Source: Clostridia bacterium (lineage in GTDB: Bacteria; Bacillota; Clostridia; Oscillospirales; RGIG8002). From it: a DNA stretch of 64,000 nucleotides. The translations under genes and the position numbers were made by a program. Where the stretch lies: contig JAFZQJ010000003.1 of NCBI GenBank assembly GCA_017620395.1, positions 36,994 through 100,993 on the forward strand, in the 5' to 3' direction. Each line of letters begins with the position of its first letter. The stretch's first letter is position 1. Below, piece after piece: positions 9,858 to 18,226 of the stretch. The notes below the pieces were generated by a model. It was given only the letters and a program-made list of their open reading frames with translations, had not been told where the DNA came from and made no database searches.

Positions 9858-10054
9858 TAGTAAATGTTCAATACTACCTAAACTTTCGCCATATTTTTGT
9901 CTTTTTATCACAATTTGAAGACAAAATCGCGGTCTAAATATGAATTTCTTTCATTTTTCTCATAAAGGGGTTTATTATGCGTTCGTAATATGTTATTATT
10001 AGCACAACAGAATAATGCTGAACGGCGACGCCGTCAGCCGATACGGAGGTCATT

Positions 10055-10813
10055 ATGAGAATACTCGTTTGCCGTCACGGCTATCCCGATTATGAAAACG
10101 ATTCGCTGACCGAGCGCGGAGTCATGGAAGCGGAGCTGCTTTCGCAAAGGCTCGCGCCGCTGAAGCCCACGGACATATACTGCTCAATCCTCGGCAGGGC
10201 GAAGCTGACCGCGAAACCGACCGTTGAAAAGACAGGTGTCGAACCGGTCATCTGCGACTGGCTGCAGGAATACCCGATCTCCGCCAACGTCTTCCCCGAG
10301 AAGGACGGCGACATGAGCTGGCTCTGCCCCTGGGCGATCGGTCACGAGGAGTGGTTCGACGACGAGAAGTCGATCAGCCCGACGAAGTGGCTCGAATGCG
10401 ACCGCTGCATAGGCAAGAAGTTCCCGGAGCATCAGCATAACATCATCACCCACCTCGACGAGATCTTCGCGACTAAGGGGCTCGTTCGCGAGGGCAGCTT
10501 TTACCGCAAGACGCCCGAATACGAGGCGCACAAGGACGACGTCATCCTCATCTTCTGCCATTACGGAGCCGCTATGGGCATACTCGCCGCCCTGCTCCCG
10601 CTCTCCGCAGTCACCCTCTGGAACGGCTTCAACATCGACCCGACCGGCGTTACGGAGTTTATGCCGGACAAGGTCGACGCCGAGCGCTTCATCATGCGCT
10701 GCATCAGGCTCAACGACGTCTCGCACTTCTACGGCAGCGGCAATGAATACACCGGCGCTCCGCGCGAGGGCTGGTACCTGCCGCGCGAGGAGAGGGACGC
10801 GCCGAAGGTGTAA
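10055..10813 (+). CDS. Histidine phosphatase family protein
   Basis: The 252-residue protein begins MRILVCRHGYPDYENDSL, where RHG is the phosphate-binding signature of the phosphoglycerate mutase/acid phosphatase superfamily and the His is the residue that becomes phosphorylated. The second catalytic His is in LIFCHYGAAMG near residue 172. The usual early Glu lies in the region after LTERG. It is probably a cytosolic phosphatase with an unknown small-molecule substrate. An insertion around residues 85-140, rich in Trp and acidic residues, makes it longer than SixA or GpmB types. GGAGGT lies seven bases before the ATG. The gene is divergent from the importer operon and separated by 128 bases from the macro domain gene. 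Confidence 0.85.
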   Translation: MRILVCRHGYPDYENDSLTERGVMEAELLSQRLAPLKPTDIYCSILGRAKLTAKPTVEKTGVEPVICDWLQEYPISANVFPEKDGDMSWLCPWAIGHEEWFDDEKSISPTKWLECDRCIGKKFPEHQHNIITHLDEIFATKGLVREGSFYRKTPEYEAHKDDVILIFCHYGAAMGILAALLPLSAVTLWNGFNIDPTGVTEFMPDKVDAERFIMRCIRLNDVSHFYGSGNEYTGAPREGWYLPREERDAPKV

Positions 10814-10941
10814 ACCGATACGCGCATCAGTTTACACAATGATATCGCCGCCGGCGCAGCGAAAACAACCCCTCGGTCAGTTTCACTGACAGCTCCCCCC
10901 TGCACAGGGGAGCATTTCACCGCACGTAAGCGAGGTAACTT

Positions 10942-11994
10942 ATGCCGCTTTTTATCGTTGAAAACGACATAACCCGAATGAAATGCGACGCGATAGTCAA
11001 CGCCGCCAACCGCTCCCTGCTCGGAGGCGGCGGAGTCGACGGCGCGATACACGCCGCCGCGGGTCCGGAGCTGCTCGCCGAATGCAGAACGCTCGGCGGC
11101 TGCGAAACGGGCGGCGCGAAGATCACGGGCGGCTATTTGCTGCCCGCGAAGCGCGTCATACACACCGTCGGCCCCGTCTGGCGCGGAGGCGCGAACGGAG
11201 AGGAAGACCTGCTCCGCTCCTGCTACCGCCGCTCCCTCGCGCTCGCCGAGGAAAACGGCTGCGAGACCGTCGCCTTCCCGCTGATCTCCGCCGGCGCCTA
11301 CGGCTACCCGAAGCGCGCGGCGTTCGAGGTCGCCGTCGACGAGATAACCGCCTTCCTGCGCGGGAGCGAAATGACGGTCTATATAGTCGTCTACCGCCGC
11401 GAGGAAGCGCTTTTTGACGAAGCGGTCACCGCGTCGGTGGCAGAGGCGCTGCGCGACAGCGCGGAGCCGGAGCCGGTGAACGCCGCCGAGCCGCGGGCGC
11501 GCGAAAAGCGGCTCTTCAGTCCGCTCGCGAAACGCGCCGCTCCGCGCAGGCGCGAAACGGAAGAGTACTGCGATTCCGCAGCGGGGCGTTTCGCCATGCT
11601 CGCCGAGCCGTGCGGCTCCGCGGCTCCGGAGCTGGAGAATCAGCTCCGCGATCTTGACGAGAGCTTTTCGCAGTCCCTGCTGCGCCGCATAGACGAAAAA
11701 GGCATGACCGACGTCGAATGCTACAAGCGCGCGAACGTCGACCGCAAGCTCTTCTCGAAAATACGCGGCGACGCGGGCTACCGCCCGAGCAAGCAGACCG
11801 CCGTCGCCTTCGCGATCGCGCTGCGCCTTAGCCGCGCCGAAACGGACGACCTGCTGATGAAAGCCGGCTTCGCCCTCTCGCGCAGCAGCAAGTTCGACGT
11901 GATAATCTCCTATTTCATCGCGCGCGGCGACTACGACGTCAACCGCGTCAACGAGGCGCTTTTCGCCTTCGACCAGCCGCTGCTCGGCTGCTGA
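10942..11994 (+). CDS. Macro domain protein with C-terminal helical domain
   Basis: Residues 1-165 form a macro domain of the ADP-ribosyl/O-acetyl-ADP-ribose hydrolase class: [20 protein letters not shown], then [10 protein letters not shown] and [12 protein letters not shown], the loops that bind ADP-ribose. A charged, low-complexity linker follows (about 175-225). The C-terminal 110 residues are helical, begin at [19 protein letters not shown] and contain [18 protein letters not shown], which looks like an HTH-type DNA-binding fold. The same two-part layout occurs in other Clostridia, where its function is unproven. A VWA protein follows 118 bases later after a terminator. The start is supported by GAGG seven bases upstream. 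Confidence 0.85.
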   Translation: MPLFIVENDITRMKCDAIVNAANRSLLGGGGVDGAIHAAAGPELLAECRTLGGCETGGAKITGGYLLPAKRVIHTVGPVWRGGANGEEDLLRSCYRRSLALAEENGCETVAFPLISAGAYGYPKRAAFEVAVDEITAFLRGSEMTVYIVVYRREEALFDEAVTASVAEALRDSAEPEPVNAAEPRAREKRLFSPLAKRAAPRRRETEEYCDSAAGRFAMLAEPCGSAAPELENQLRDLDESFSQSLLRRIDEKGMTDVECYKRANVDRKLFSKIRGDAGYRPSKQTAVAFAIALRLSRAETDDLLMKAGFALSRSSKFDVIISYFIARGDYDVNRVNEALFAFDQPLLGC

Positions 11995-12043
11995 AAATGT
12001 CGCTTCGCAGGCGACCTCTTCCCCTCCGAAAAGGTATAAAATA

Positions 12044-12084
12044 ACAGCCGTAAGGTCAAGAAAACGACCGCACGGCTGTTTTTT
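12044..12084 (+). terminator. Intrinsic terminator after the macro domain gene
   Basis: A two-part stem pairs ACAGCCGT with ACGGCTGT, contains an inner GGTC/GACC stem, and is followed by six T. It separates the macro gene from the VWA gene, so the two are probably transcribed separately. Confidence 0.8.
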
Positions 12085-12112
12085 CAAAACTATTTTTACG
12101 GAGGAAACGAAA

Positions 12113-12787
12113 ATGAAAAACAACGAAACTAAGAAAAACGGGAACGGAAAGAACGAAAACCTCACCGAGCTGGTTTTCATCCTCGACAGAAGCGGCTCCA
12201 TGTCCGGTCTGGAGGGCGACGTCGTCGGCGGCTTCAACTCGCTGATCAAAAAGCAGAAGGCGCAGGAGGGCGACTGCTTCGTCACGACGGTGCTCTTCAG
12301 CAACGACTGCGAAACGCTGCACGACCGCGTTCCGCTGAAAGACGTGCCGGAGATGCGCGAAAGCGACTTCGAAGTCGGCGGCTGCACCGCCCTCATCGAC
12401 GCCATCGGCGGGACCGTCGAGCATATCGCGAAGATCCACAAGTACGCCCGCCCCGAGGACGTGCCCGCGCACGTCGTATTCGCGATAATGACCGACGGCA
12501 TGGAAAACGCGAGCCGCCGTTTCAGCTCCGCTAAGGTAAAAGCGGAGATCGAGAAGCGGAGAGCGCAGGGCTGGGAGTTCCTTTTCCTCGGCGCGAACAT
12601 AGACGCCGTCGAAACCGCCGGCCGCTTCGGCATCGCCGCCGAGAAGGCGGTCAACTACCGTTCCGACAACCGCGGCACCGGATTGGCCTTCACGGCGTTC
12701 AGCAAGGCGATGGGCGCCGCACGCAAGGGCGAGGTCTGCGCGGAGTGGCGAGACGAGCTCGACGCGGACTTCGAAGAAAGAAAATAG
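12113..12787 (+). CDS. VWA domain protein, TerY-like
   Basis: The 224-residue protein is a single von Willebrand factor A domain after a short Lys/Asn-rich start. The metal-ion-dependent adhesion site is complete: DRSGSMSG near residue 28, the conserved Thr in GGCTALIDAIG, and the Asp in IMTDGMENASRR. There is no signal peptide or membrane helix, so it is cytosolic. It resembles the TerY group linked to tellurite/stress (Ter) islands, which also carry macro domain proteins with the layout seen next door. No terD, kinase or phosphatase partner is visible here. A GGAGG site lies nine bases before the ATG. Confidence 0.85.
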   Translation: MKNNETKKNGNGKNENLTELVFILDRSGSMSGLEGDVVGGFNSLIKKQKAQEGDCFVTTVLFSNDCETLHDRVPLKDVPEMRESDFEVGGCTALIDAIGGTVEHIAKIHKYARPEDVPAHVVFAIMTDGMENASRRFSSAKVKAEIEKRRAQGWEFLFLGANIDAVETAGRFGIAAEKAVNYRSDNRGTGLAFTAFSKAMGAARKGEVCAEWRDELDADFEERK

Positions 12788-12800
12788 GAACCGCACGCAC

Positions 12801-12840
12801 AAAAGCCGCACCCTCACGGGTGCGGCTTTTCTTTCTTTTT
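12801..12840. terminator. Bidirectional terminator between VWA and HTH genes
   Basis: AAAAGCCGCACCC pairs with GGGTGCGGCTTTT around a short loop. A T-rich tract follows on the plus strand and the A tract serves the convergent minus-strand gene. Confidence 0.9.
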
Positions 12841-12851
12841 TCAGTGCGGGC

Positions 12852-13271
12852 TTACAGCTGATACTGCTTCTGCTCCTTCAGGCGCTGGATAACGTCGCCC
12901 ATATTGAGCGCGTTGAACGCGGAACTCATGGACTCGGTGATGAGGATGCTCATTTCGGGCTCCTCAGCCTCACGCTTCGCTTCAAGATACTGAAGCACGC
13001 GGCGGTCGATGAGCTTGTTCTCAACGAAGTACTCCTTGGTCAGCTTGTTCAGCGAGAAGATGAACAGGAAGGAGGTGAACTGCGACCACGTCATCTGGAA
13101 ATGACCGTTCTCAATGAGAGAAACGCGGTCGACGGATACGCCGGCGCGAAGGCCGAATTCTTTCTGAGACAGTCTGAGGAGCTTTCTCAGCTTGGGCATA
13201 TGCTTTGCGAGCGCTTTGCAGAGCATTGCTTTTTCTTTCGGGGTTATGACTACCAGATCTTCTGCTACCAT
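12852..13271 (-). CDS. Helix-turn-helix (XRE-type) transcriptional regulator
   Basis: The 139-residue product contains a Cro/CI-type HTH at about residues 25-75: LRKLLRLSQKEFGLRAGVS, then VDRVSLIENGHFQMTW. The C-terminal half is helical and not assigned. The ATG at 13271 was chosen because AGAAAGGA lies nine bases upstream and because the promoter at 13330-13358 places the transcript start just upstream of it; a longer reading frame starting at 13358 would overlap that promoter. The gene is divergent from the S1-domain gene. Its target is unknown. Confidence 0.8.
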   Translation of the reverse strand: MVAEDLVVITPKEKAMLCKALAKHMPKLRKLLRLSQKEFGLRAGVSVDRVSLIENGHFQMTWSQFTSFLFIFSLNKLTKEYFVENKLIDRRVLQYLEAKREAEEPEMSILITESMSSAFNALNMGDVIQRLKEQKQYQL

Positions 13272-13329
13272 AATCGGATTCCTTTCTTGATGCTCGATTT
13301 CGTGCAATTCTTTACACTTGCCATCGTTG

Positions 13330-13358
13330 ATTATATCACACAATAGCCTATTTTGCAA
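13330..13358 (-). promoter_or_regulatory. Promoter of the HTH regulator gene
   Basis: On the minus strand TTGCAA (13358-13353) and TATAAT (13335-13330) are separated by exactly 17 bases. The surrounding 258-base gap is strongly AT-rich compared with the coding regions. Confidence 0.75.
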
Positions 13359-13529
13359 GCACTTTTTCCAAAAACACTGTAAAAATATACATATATCGTA
13401 TGTGTTCCGCTTCTTTATACCGATATGATGTATTTCGTGAAAATATTATATTATGTCGAATCTGCACGTACGGCATTTTTGCGGTACGGGCGGCATATAA
13501 TTCACTGAAAATCAGCCGAAAGGACCGCT

Positions 13530-14447
13530 TTGAACGCGGTGGTGATGATAATGACGTTTTTACCGGAGGGGCGGATAGGCTTCCGCCCCGGCACAAGAGC
13601 CGAGCTGCTGCGCGCTCGTGATGAAAAGCGAATATGCGAGGGGGTGGCGCTGCTTTGCGACAGAGAACGCAACCTCGTCGTCGACCTCGGCTCCATGCGC
13701 GGGATCATCCCCCGCCGGGAGGGCGCGTGGTCGCCCGAGGGCGGAGTCAGGGATATCGCCGTGATCTCCCGCGTCGGCAAGGAGGTCTGCTTCACCGTTA
13801 CCGGCGTCGTAAGAGACGTTGACGGCAGCGAATACGCGCTGCTCTCCCGACGCGAGGCGATGAAAATGTGCGCGGACGAATACCTCACCGGCCTGCGCCC
13901 GGGCGACGTCATCGACGCGCGCGTCACGCGCCCCGACAGCTTCGGCGCCTTCGCGGACGTCGGCTGCGGGATCGTCGGGCTGCTGCCCATTGACGCGATC
14001 TCCGTTTCGCGCATCGCGCATCCCGCGGAGCGCTTCGCCGCCGGCATGGATATCCGCGCCGTCGTCAGCGGCGTCAGCGGCGGACGCGTCACGCTTTCTC
14101 ACCGCGAGCTGCTCGGAACGTGGGAGGAGAACGCCGCGCTCTTCGAGGCGGGGCAGACCGTGGCGGGAACGGTGCGTTCGGTGGAGAAATACGGCGTCTT
14201 CGTGGAGCTGACGCCCAATCTCGCCGGACTCGCGGAGCCCGGCGCGGAAGTCTCCGCCGGCGACCGCGTCTCGGTCTACATAAAAAGCATCATTCCCGAA
14301 AAAATGAAGGTCAAGCTCGTACTGATCGACCGCCTGCCGCGCGTCGAGTCTTATCGCGGCTTCAACTATCCCGACGTGACGCATATAAGCAGGTGGCGCT
14401 ATTCGCCCGAAAGGTGCCCGAAGGTGATAGAGAGCGTCTACGACTGA
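13530..14447 (+). CDS. S1 RNA-binding domain protein (ribosomal protein S1-like)
   Basis: The 305-residue protein carries S1 (OB-fold) repeats. One is at about 115-185 (LRPGDVIDARVTRPDSFGAFADVGCGIVGLLP) and another at about 200-280 (GQTVAGTVRSVEKYGVFVELTPNLAGL); the N-terminal 100 residues form a diverged third. This matches the S1-like proteins of Clostridia, which are shorter than proteobacterial RpsA. It should bind RNA in the cytosol. The TTG at 13530 follows AAAGGA by five bases and is preferred; ATG codons at 13545 and 13551 are alternatives. A terminator at 14492 closes the unit. Confidence 0.85.
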   Translation: MNAVVMIMTFLPEGRIGFRPGTRAELLRARDEKRICEGVALLCDRERNLVVDLGSMRGIIPRREGAWSPEGGVRDIAVISRVGKEVCFTVTGVVRDVDGSEYALLSRREAMKMCADEYLTGLRPGDVIDARVTRPDSFGAFADVGCGIVGLLPIDAISVSRIAHPAERFAAGMDIRAVVSGVSGGRVTLSHRELLGTWEENAALFEAGQTVAGTVRSVEKYGVFVELTPNLAGLAEPGAEVSAGDRVSVYIKSIIPEKMKVKLVLIDRLPRVESYRGFNYPDVTHISRWRYSPERCPKVIESVYD

Positions 14448-14491
14448 ATGAATACTGAAAACTGAAGAATGAATAATGAATAATTGAGGAA

Positions 14492-14519
14492 AAAACGGCT
14501 CCCCGAAGGGAGCCGTTTT
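14492..14519. terminator. Bidirectional intrinsic terminator
   Basis: AAAACGGCTCCC pairs with GGGAGCCGTTTT around a CGAA loop. It can end the S1 gene on the plus strand and, with its six-base T run on the other strand, the first dockerin gene, whose 3' H element lies before it. Confidence 0.9.
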
Positions 14520-14543
14520 ACTCTGTTTGAATTGTTGTCTATC

Positions 14544-14646
14544 AAAAGCGAGGGGTTTTCGGATGATTTGCGGCGCGGAAGGAGGAAGGCCAGGCTATCT
14601 GCCTGCCGACGACGACAAGCCGCAAAGGGCCGAAAAGACCCGCTTT
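14544..14646 (-). repeat. H element copy 1: structured 3'-UTR repeat after the first dockerin gene
   Basis: The element starts two bases after the dockerin stop codon and ends before the terminator. In plus-strand orientation its stems are AAAGCG/CGCTTT, TTTTCGG/CCGAAAA, TTTGCGGC/GCCGCAAA and GGC-AGGC/GCCT-GCC. An ATGA bulge and conserved unpaired GCGGAA and GACAA segments lie between them. Three more copies with the same fold occur at 45104, 53867 and 62463, each directly 3' of an unrelated gene and in the same orientation relative to it. Confidence 0.85.
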
Positions 14647-14648
14647 AC

Positions 14649-17600
14649 TTATCCGAGGCTGCTTTCGTCGGCGAGCTTCGCGGCGACGCGGAGGATCTTC
14701 AGCGCGTCGTTGACGGAGATCTCGCCGTCGCCGTCAGTGTCCGCTATCAGCATATCCTCTTCGGTCGCGACCGCGAGTCTCGCGGCGATACGCAGCGCCT
14801 TCAGCGCGTCGTTGACCGTGATCTCGCCGTCGCCGTCCATGTCGCCTTTCTTATACTCCGGAGGCGGCGGGGTCTGCTCCTTGATCTCGAAGCGCACCGT
14901 GACGCTCTTGTCGCCGTTGACGACCCTGAGTGCGTATAAGCCGGGTTCGCTCACCACGACGCCGCTCTCGACCGCTTCTCCGTTCAGCACGCCCTCTCCG
15001 ACGTCCCAGGTGATCGTGACGGGCTCCTCGTAAACGCCGCTTCCTACGACGCCGGCGACCACAGGCATCGTGTACTCATCTTCGCCGCCGGTGACGGTGA
15101 AGGTGACGGTCGTGCGCTTATCGCCGTTTATCAGCTCGAGGGTGTGCTCGCCGTTTTTCTCAACGGCGGCGTCGACGGGGAAGAATTCGCCGTCGAGTAT
15201 CGCGGCGCCCGCGTTCCACGCGGGAACGAGCGGCCGCTCGGAAACGTCGTAAACGCCGCCGTCTTCGATATTGGACGCGGCGGGGACTTCCCACTCGCCG
15301 GCGGTCACGTTCTTATACGCGTGGATGCCGGTTACGTAAATCTCCGCGCCCTGCTTTATCTCTCCGTTGAAGCGGATGACGTAGAAATAGATCCTGGCGA
15401 GGTCGATCTCCTGGCCGTTGGTCCACTCGTCGTAACGCTCGAAGCACTCCCACGGGATATATATCCAGCCGCTGCCGGACGCGGGAAGCGGGATATGCAG
15501 GGTCGAACGCTCGAAGAGCGGGCTTACCTCGCAGTTCGACACGCCGAAGCGCAGCGTGCCCTCGCGGATCAGCGACATATCGTTGACGCCTACCCAGAGG
15601 CAGATCCCGTCGGTGCCGGTCAGGTCGCCGATAAGGGTGTTCGCCTTCGGATCCTCCGGCGTGCCCATCTTCAGAGGCACTACCCTGTTCGTGCCGGCCT
15701 CTCTGTACATCGCCGCGAACTGGAGGATGCCGTTGACGCTTTCGTCGTCGACGCTCTTATCTTCAAGAGATGTCATTTTCAGCGCCTTCGCGTAGCCCTC
15801 GGGGAGCTTGTCGAAGTCGGAGTCGAGCGAATAGCTCACCATGTTGCTGCCGCCGGTCGCTCTGTTCAGGTCGCGGGTGGTGTAATCCTCAAAGCTGTAA
15901 ATGCTCGTGACCTTCCCGCCCGCTTTTATCGGAACGAGCCCGGCGATCGCGGCATCGAGCGTTTCTATTCCCGCGTTGAAGTCGCGAAACGTGCCGCCGT
16001 ATTCAAGCAGTTCCTCCGCCTGTTCGAGCGCAAGCTTCAGCTCGCGGTAGCTCGCGGAGGTCACGTTGCCGCGCCAGCAGGCCGCGCCGCATTTATACAG
16101 CGCCTCGAGCCGCACCACCACTTTCGGAGGCGGAGCGACGCCGCCGTAGGTCAGCCTGCGGACCGCGTTATCGATATTGTTGACGGCTTCCTCGACGTCT
16201 TCCTCAGTCGCGCCGTAAACGCCGAGCAGAGCGCGTCCGTCTTCGATCGCGCTCAAAACTCTGTTCCATGAATTGATCATATATTCGCCTCTGTCGAGCG
16301 TCGCCAAATACGCTTCGGTTTTGGCGATCTTCGCTTTGAGCGGGCCGAAATCCGCGGACGACGTGCTCCACGTGAAGCCGCCGAGATCCCCGATATAGTA
16401 GAGTCCGGCCGTTTGGCCGAGATAAATATAGATCGTGTCGAACTCGTCGATGCGGTCGTAAACGTCCTCGTCGCCGTCGACGTCGTAGAAAGCGGACCAC
16501 GGAACGCCGATATATCCTTCACTGTCGGGCAGGGCGACCGATCCGTCTTCGCTCTCGAAGTACAGGCCTTCGGAGGAAACGCCGAGGCCGACGCGGAGAT
16601 CCTCCGGCGCTCCGTCCATCGCCTCTCCCCACTTGATCCAGAAGCGGAGGCCGGCGGCGCTGCTGAGCGGCGCGGAGCCCTCGAGCGGCTCGAAGGGATT
16701 TTTGACCGCGCCGTCTTCGACGGCGTTGGTGAAGCAGCTGTAGCCGTAAAGCGGCTCGCCGTCGAGCGGCTGCGCGAGGATCATAACGGACTGATCGCGG
16801 TTTTTCGGAACGTTCTCATCTTCGACCGCAGCGGTGTCGAAGCAGACGCCGCCGTTCATAATTTCATCGAAGTCGTCGTCGTCCCAGACCTCAAAGCCGG
16901 CGAGCTTCACGTCGTTTTTGGCCGCCTTGAACATCGGCTTGAGCGCTTTCAGCGCGAGTTTCAGCTCGCGCGCCGCCGCGTCGATCTGCTTCTGGTCGCA
17001 TCCGGTGTGATCCAGCAGCATTCCGTATGCGCTTAGGTACGCCTCGGTCGCGGCGGCGTAGGTCTCCTCGGTGTACGCCTCGGGATCGAGGGCGTCATAA
17101 GCGGCGCACTGCTCCTCAAGCTCGTCGAGATGCAGGCGCGTATCCCTGTACGCGCGCCAGTCGCCGATATACAGCGTGTCGCCCGTCTGCAGCCCGCTGA
17201 AGGTGATCTGGAAGCCGTTGAGCCGCGCGATCACACTGTACGGGATCGGGTATTTGCCCATTCCGAACGCGTTGACGCCGTATTCGTCGGTAGTCCACCA
17301 GTCGACCTGCTTATAATCCGTTTTGAAATCAAAGTAGAAATAACCGTCCTCGTCCGGACGTATCATATCGGTCTCGTAAACGGAGCCGATCCCGTATCCG
17401 CTCATATCGGTCGAGCCGTCCTCGCTGGCGATATAGAAGGGCCCCCTCGCGGGAACGTCGTAGATCGTGACCTTGGCGGTCCCGACGAAAGCGCCGCCGT
17501 TCAGCCCCGCCCAGAAGCAGAAGCCCTGAGAATCGGCGAAAGTCAGACCGGTATCGCCGAAGATATCCTTACCGTTCGGCTTATCCTTCGCCGCCCAGTT

Positions 17601-17957
17601 CGGACTGTCGAGCTCCATGCCCTGCGTGTTGTTCTCGGGCGCGGTGTTGCGCAGACGGACGGACGAAACGGAGCTGCACCCCCACGCGTCGGCGCCGGTA
17701 ACGGTGAACGACTGCACCGCTTCAACCCCGCCGCCGGCGGGCAGGCACGCGCCGCTGCTCCCCGCGTAGGACGCGCGCGGCATCCACGCGAGCGCGAAAT
17801 CCGCCGCGTCGAACGCGTCGAGCCCGGGGATACGGGTATATTCGTAGTAATCGAAAAACTCGGCGCCCGCGCCGAGCGCGCCTCCGAACAGCGACGCCGC
17901 GCCGAACGCGGTCAGCGTAATAAGAGACGCGAGCAGCATTGAAACGAATCTTTTCAT
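14649..17957 (-). CDS. Secreted multi-module dockerin protein, paralogue 1
   Basis: The 1,102-residue product has a signal peptide (MKRFVSMLLASLITLTAFGA, cleavage near residue 31). Three beta-sandwich, carbohydrate-binding-like modules follow, recognised by repeated strands (GFCFWAGLNGG, LRFWIKWGEAM, ICLWVGVNDMS). FIVAR-like helical bundles separate them (about 275-350, 565-640 and 655-725). Two short Ig-like segments (about 930-1030) lead to a type I dockerin (about 1035-1100) with paired loops DMDGDGEITVNDALKALRIA and DTDGDGEISVNDALKILRVA. Dockerins dock onto cohesins; no cohesin is in this window. No catalytic domain is recognised. It is the most diverged of three tandem paralogues and has its own promoter and terminator. 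An adhesion, glycan-binding or scaffolding role at the cell surface is inferred. Confidence 0.87.
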   Translation of the reverse strand: MKRFVSMLLASLITLTAFGAASLFGGALGAGAEFFDYYEYTRIPGLDAFDAADFALAWMPRASYAGSSGACLPAGGGVEAVQSFTVTGADAWGCSSVSSVRLRNTAPENNTQGMELDSPNWAAKDKPNGKDIFGDTGLTFADSQGFCFWAGLNGGAFVGTAKVTIYDVPARGPFYIASEDGSTDMSGYGIGSVYETDMIRPDEDGYFYFDFKTDYKQVDWWTTDEYGVNAFGMGKYPIPYSVIARLNGFQITFSGLQTGDTLYIGDWRAYRDTRLHLDELEEQCAAYDALDPEAYTEETYAAATEAYLSAYGMLLDHTGCDQKQIDAAARELKLALKALKPMFKAAKNDVKLAGFEVWDDDDFDEIMNGGVCFDTAAVEDENVPKNRDQSVMILAQPLDGEPLYGYSCFTNAVEDGAVKNPFEPLEGSAPLSSAAGLRFWIKWGEAMDGAPEDLRVGLGVSSEGLYFESEDGSVALPDSEGYIGVPWSAFYDVDGDEDVYDRIDEFDTIYIYLGQTAGLYYIGDLGGFTWSTSSADFGPLKAKIAKTEAYLATLDRGEYMINSWNRVLSAIEDGRALLGVYGATEEDVEEAVNNIDNAVRRLTYGGVAPPPKVVVRLEALYKCGAACWRGNVTSASYRELKLALEQAEELLEYGGTFRDFNAGIETLDAAIAGLVPIKAGGKVTSIYSFEDYTTRDLNRATGGSNMVSYSLDSDFDKLPEGYAKALKMTSLEDKSVDDESVNGILQFAAMYREAGTNRVVPLKMGTPEDPKANTLIGDLTGTDGICLWVGVNDMSLIREGTLRFGVSNCEVSPLFERSTLHIPLPASGSGWIYIPWECFERYDEWTNGQEIDLARIYFYVIRFNGEIKQGAEIYVTGIHAYKNVTAGEWEVPAASNIEDGGVYDVSERPLVPAWNAGAAILDGEFFPVDAAVEKNGEHTLELINGDKRTTVTFTVTGGEDEYTMPVVAGVVGSGVYEEPVTITWDVGEGVLNGEAVESGVVVSEPGLYALRVVNGDKSVTVRFEIKEQTPPPPEYKKGDMDGDGEITVNDALKALRIAARLAVATEEDMLIADTDGDGEISVNDALKILRVAAKLADESSLG

Positions 17958-18029
17958 TGCTATTCTCCTTTTTGGAGTTCTTGGAGTTTTATAACGGGAC
18001 AGGGCGCGCCCCGCTCAATATACATATAC

Positions 18030-18095
18030 ATTATAGCGAGCGCGGCGGCGCAATCTCTTGTCGGATGGTGATATTATTCACGCTCCGTGATATTT
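18030..18095 (-). promoter_or_regulatory. Promoter and upstream direct repeats of dockerin paralogue 1
   Basis: On the minus strand the order is AAATATCAC (18095-18087), AATAATATCAC (18078-18068), CGACAAG (18063-18057), then TATAAT (18035-18030). The ATATCAC repeats are 19 bases apart and centred near -69 and -50; CGACAAG covers the -35 position, where no TTGACA is present. The same arrangement precedes the other two paralogues, which suggests a common activator. Confidence 0.7.
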
Positions 18096-18118
18096 ACGCG
18101 GATTTTTCGGAAGCAAAA

Positions 18119-18147
18119 GGCAGCCCCCTCAAATTGAGGGGGCTGCC
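18119..18147 (-). terminator. Terminator of dockerin paralogue 2
   Basis: GGCAGCCCCCTCAA pairs with TTGAGGGGGCTGCC; on the minus strand it is followed by TTTTGCTT. It lies about 80 bases after the stop of paralogue 2. The stem belongs to the CCCTC/GAGGG palindrome type found elsewhere in the window. Confidence 0.75.
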
Positions 18148-18226
18148 GGCGCTTCGTTTGTTCGCGCCGCGTCCTTCGCCCGGGCGGACGGGGACGGTCT
18201 GCGCGGACCGTTTTCAGGCGGTCGGC

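Noticed and set aside
14544..14646. H elements as ordinary intrinsic terminators
   Set aside because: They lack a T tract after the stem, have large internal loops with conserved unpaired bases, and three of four are followed by a separate terminator hairpin.
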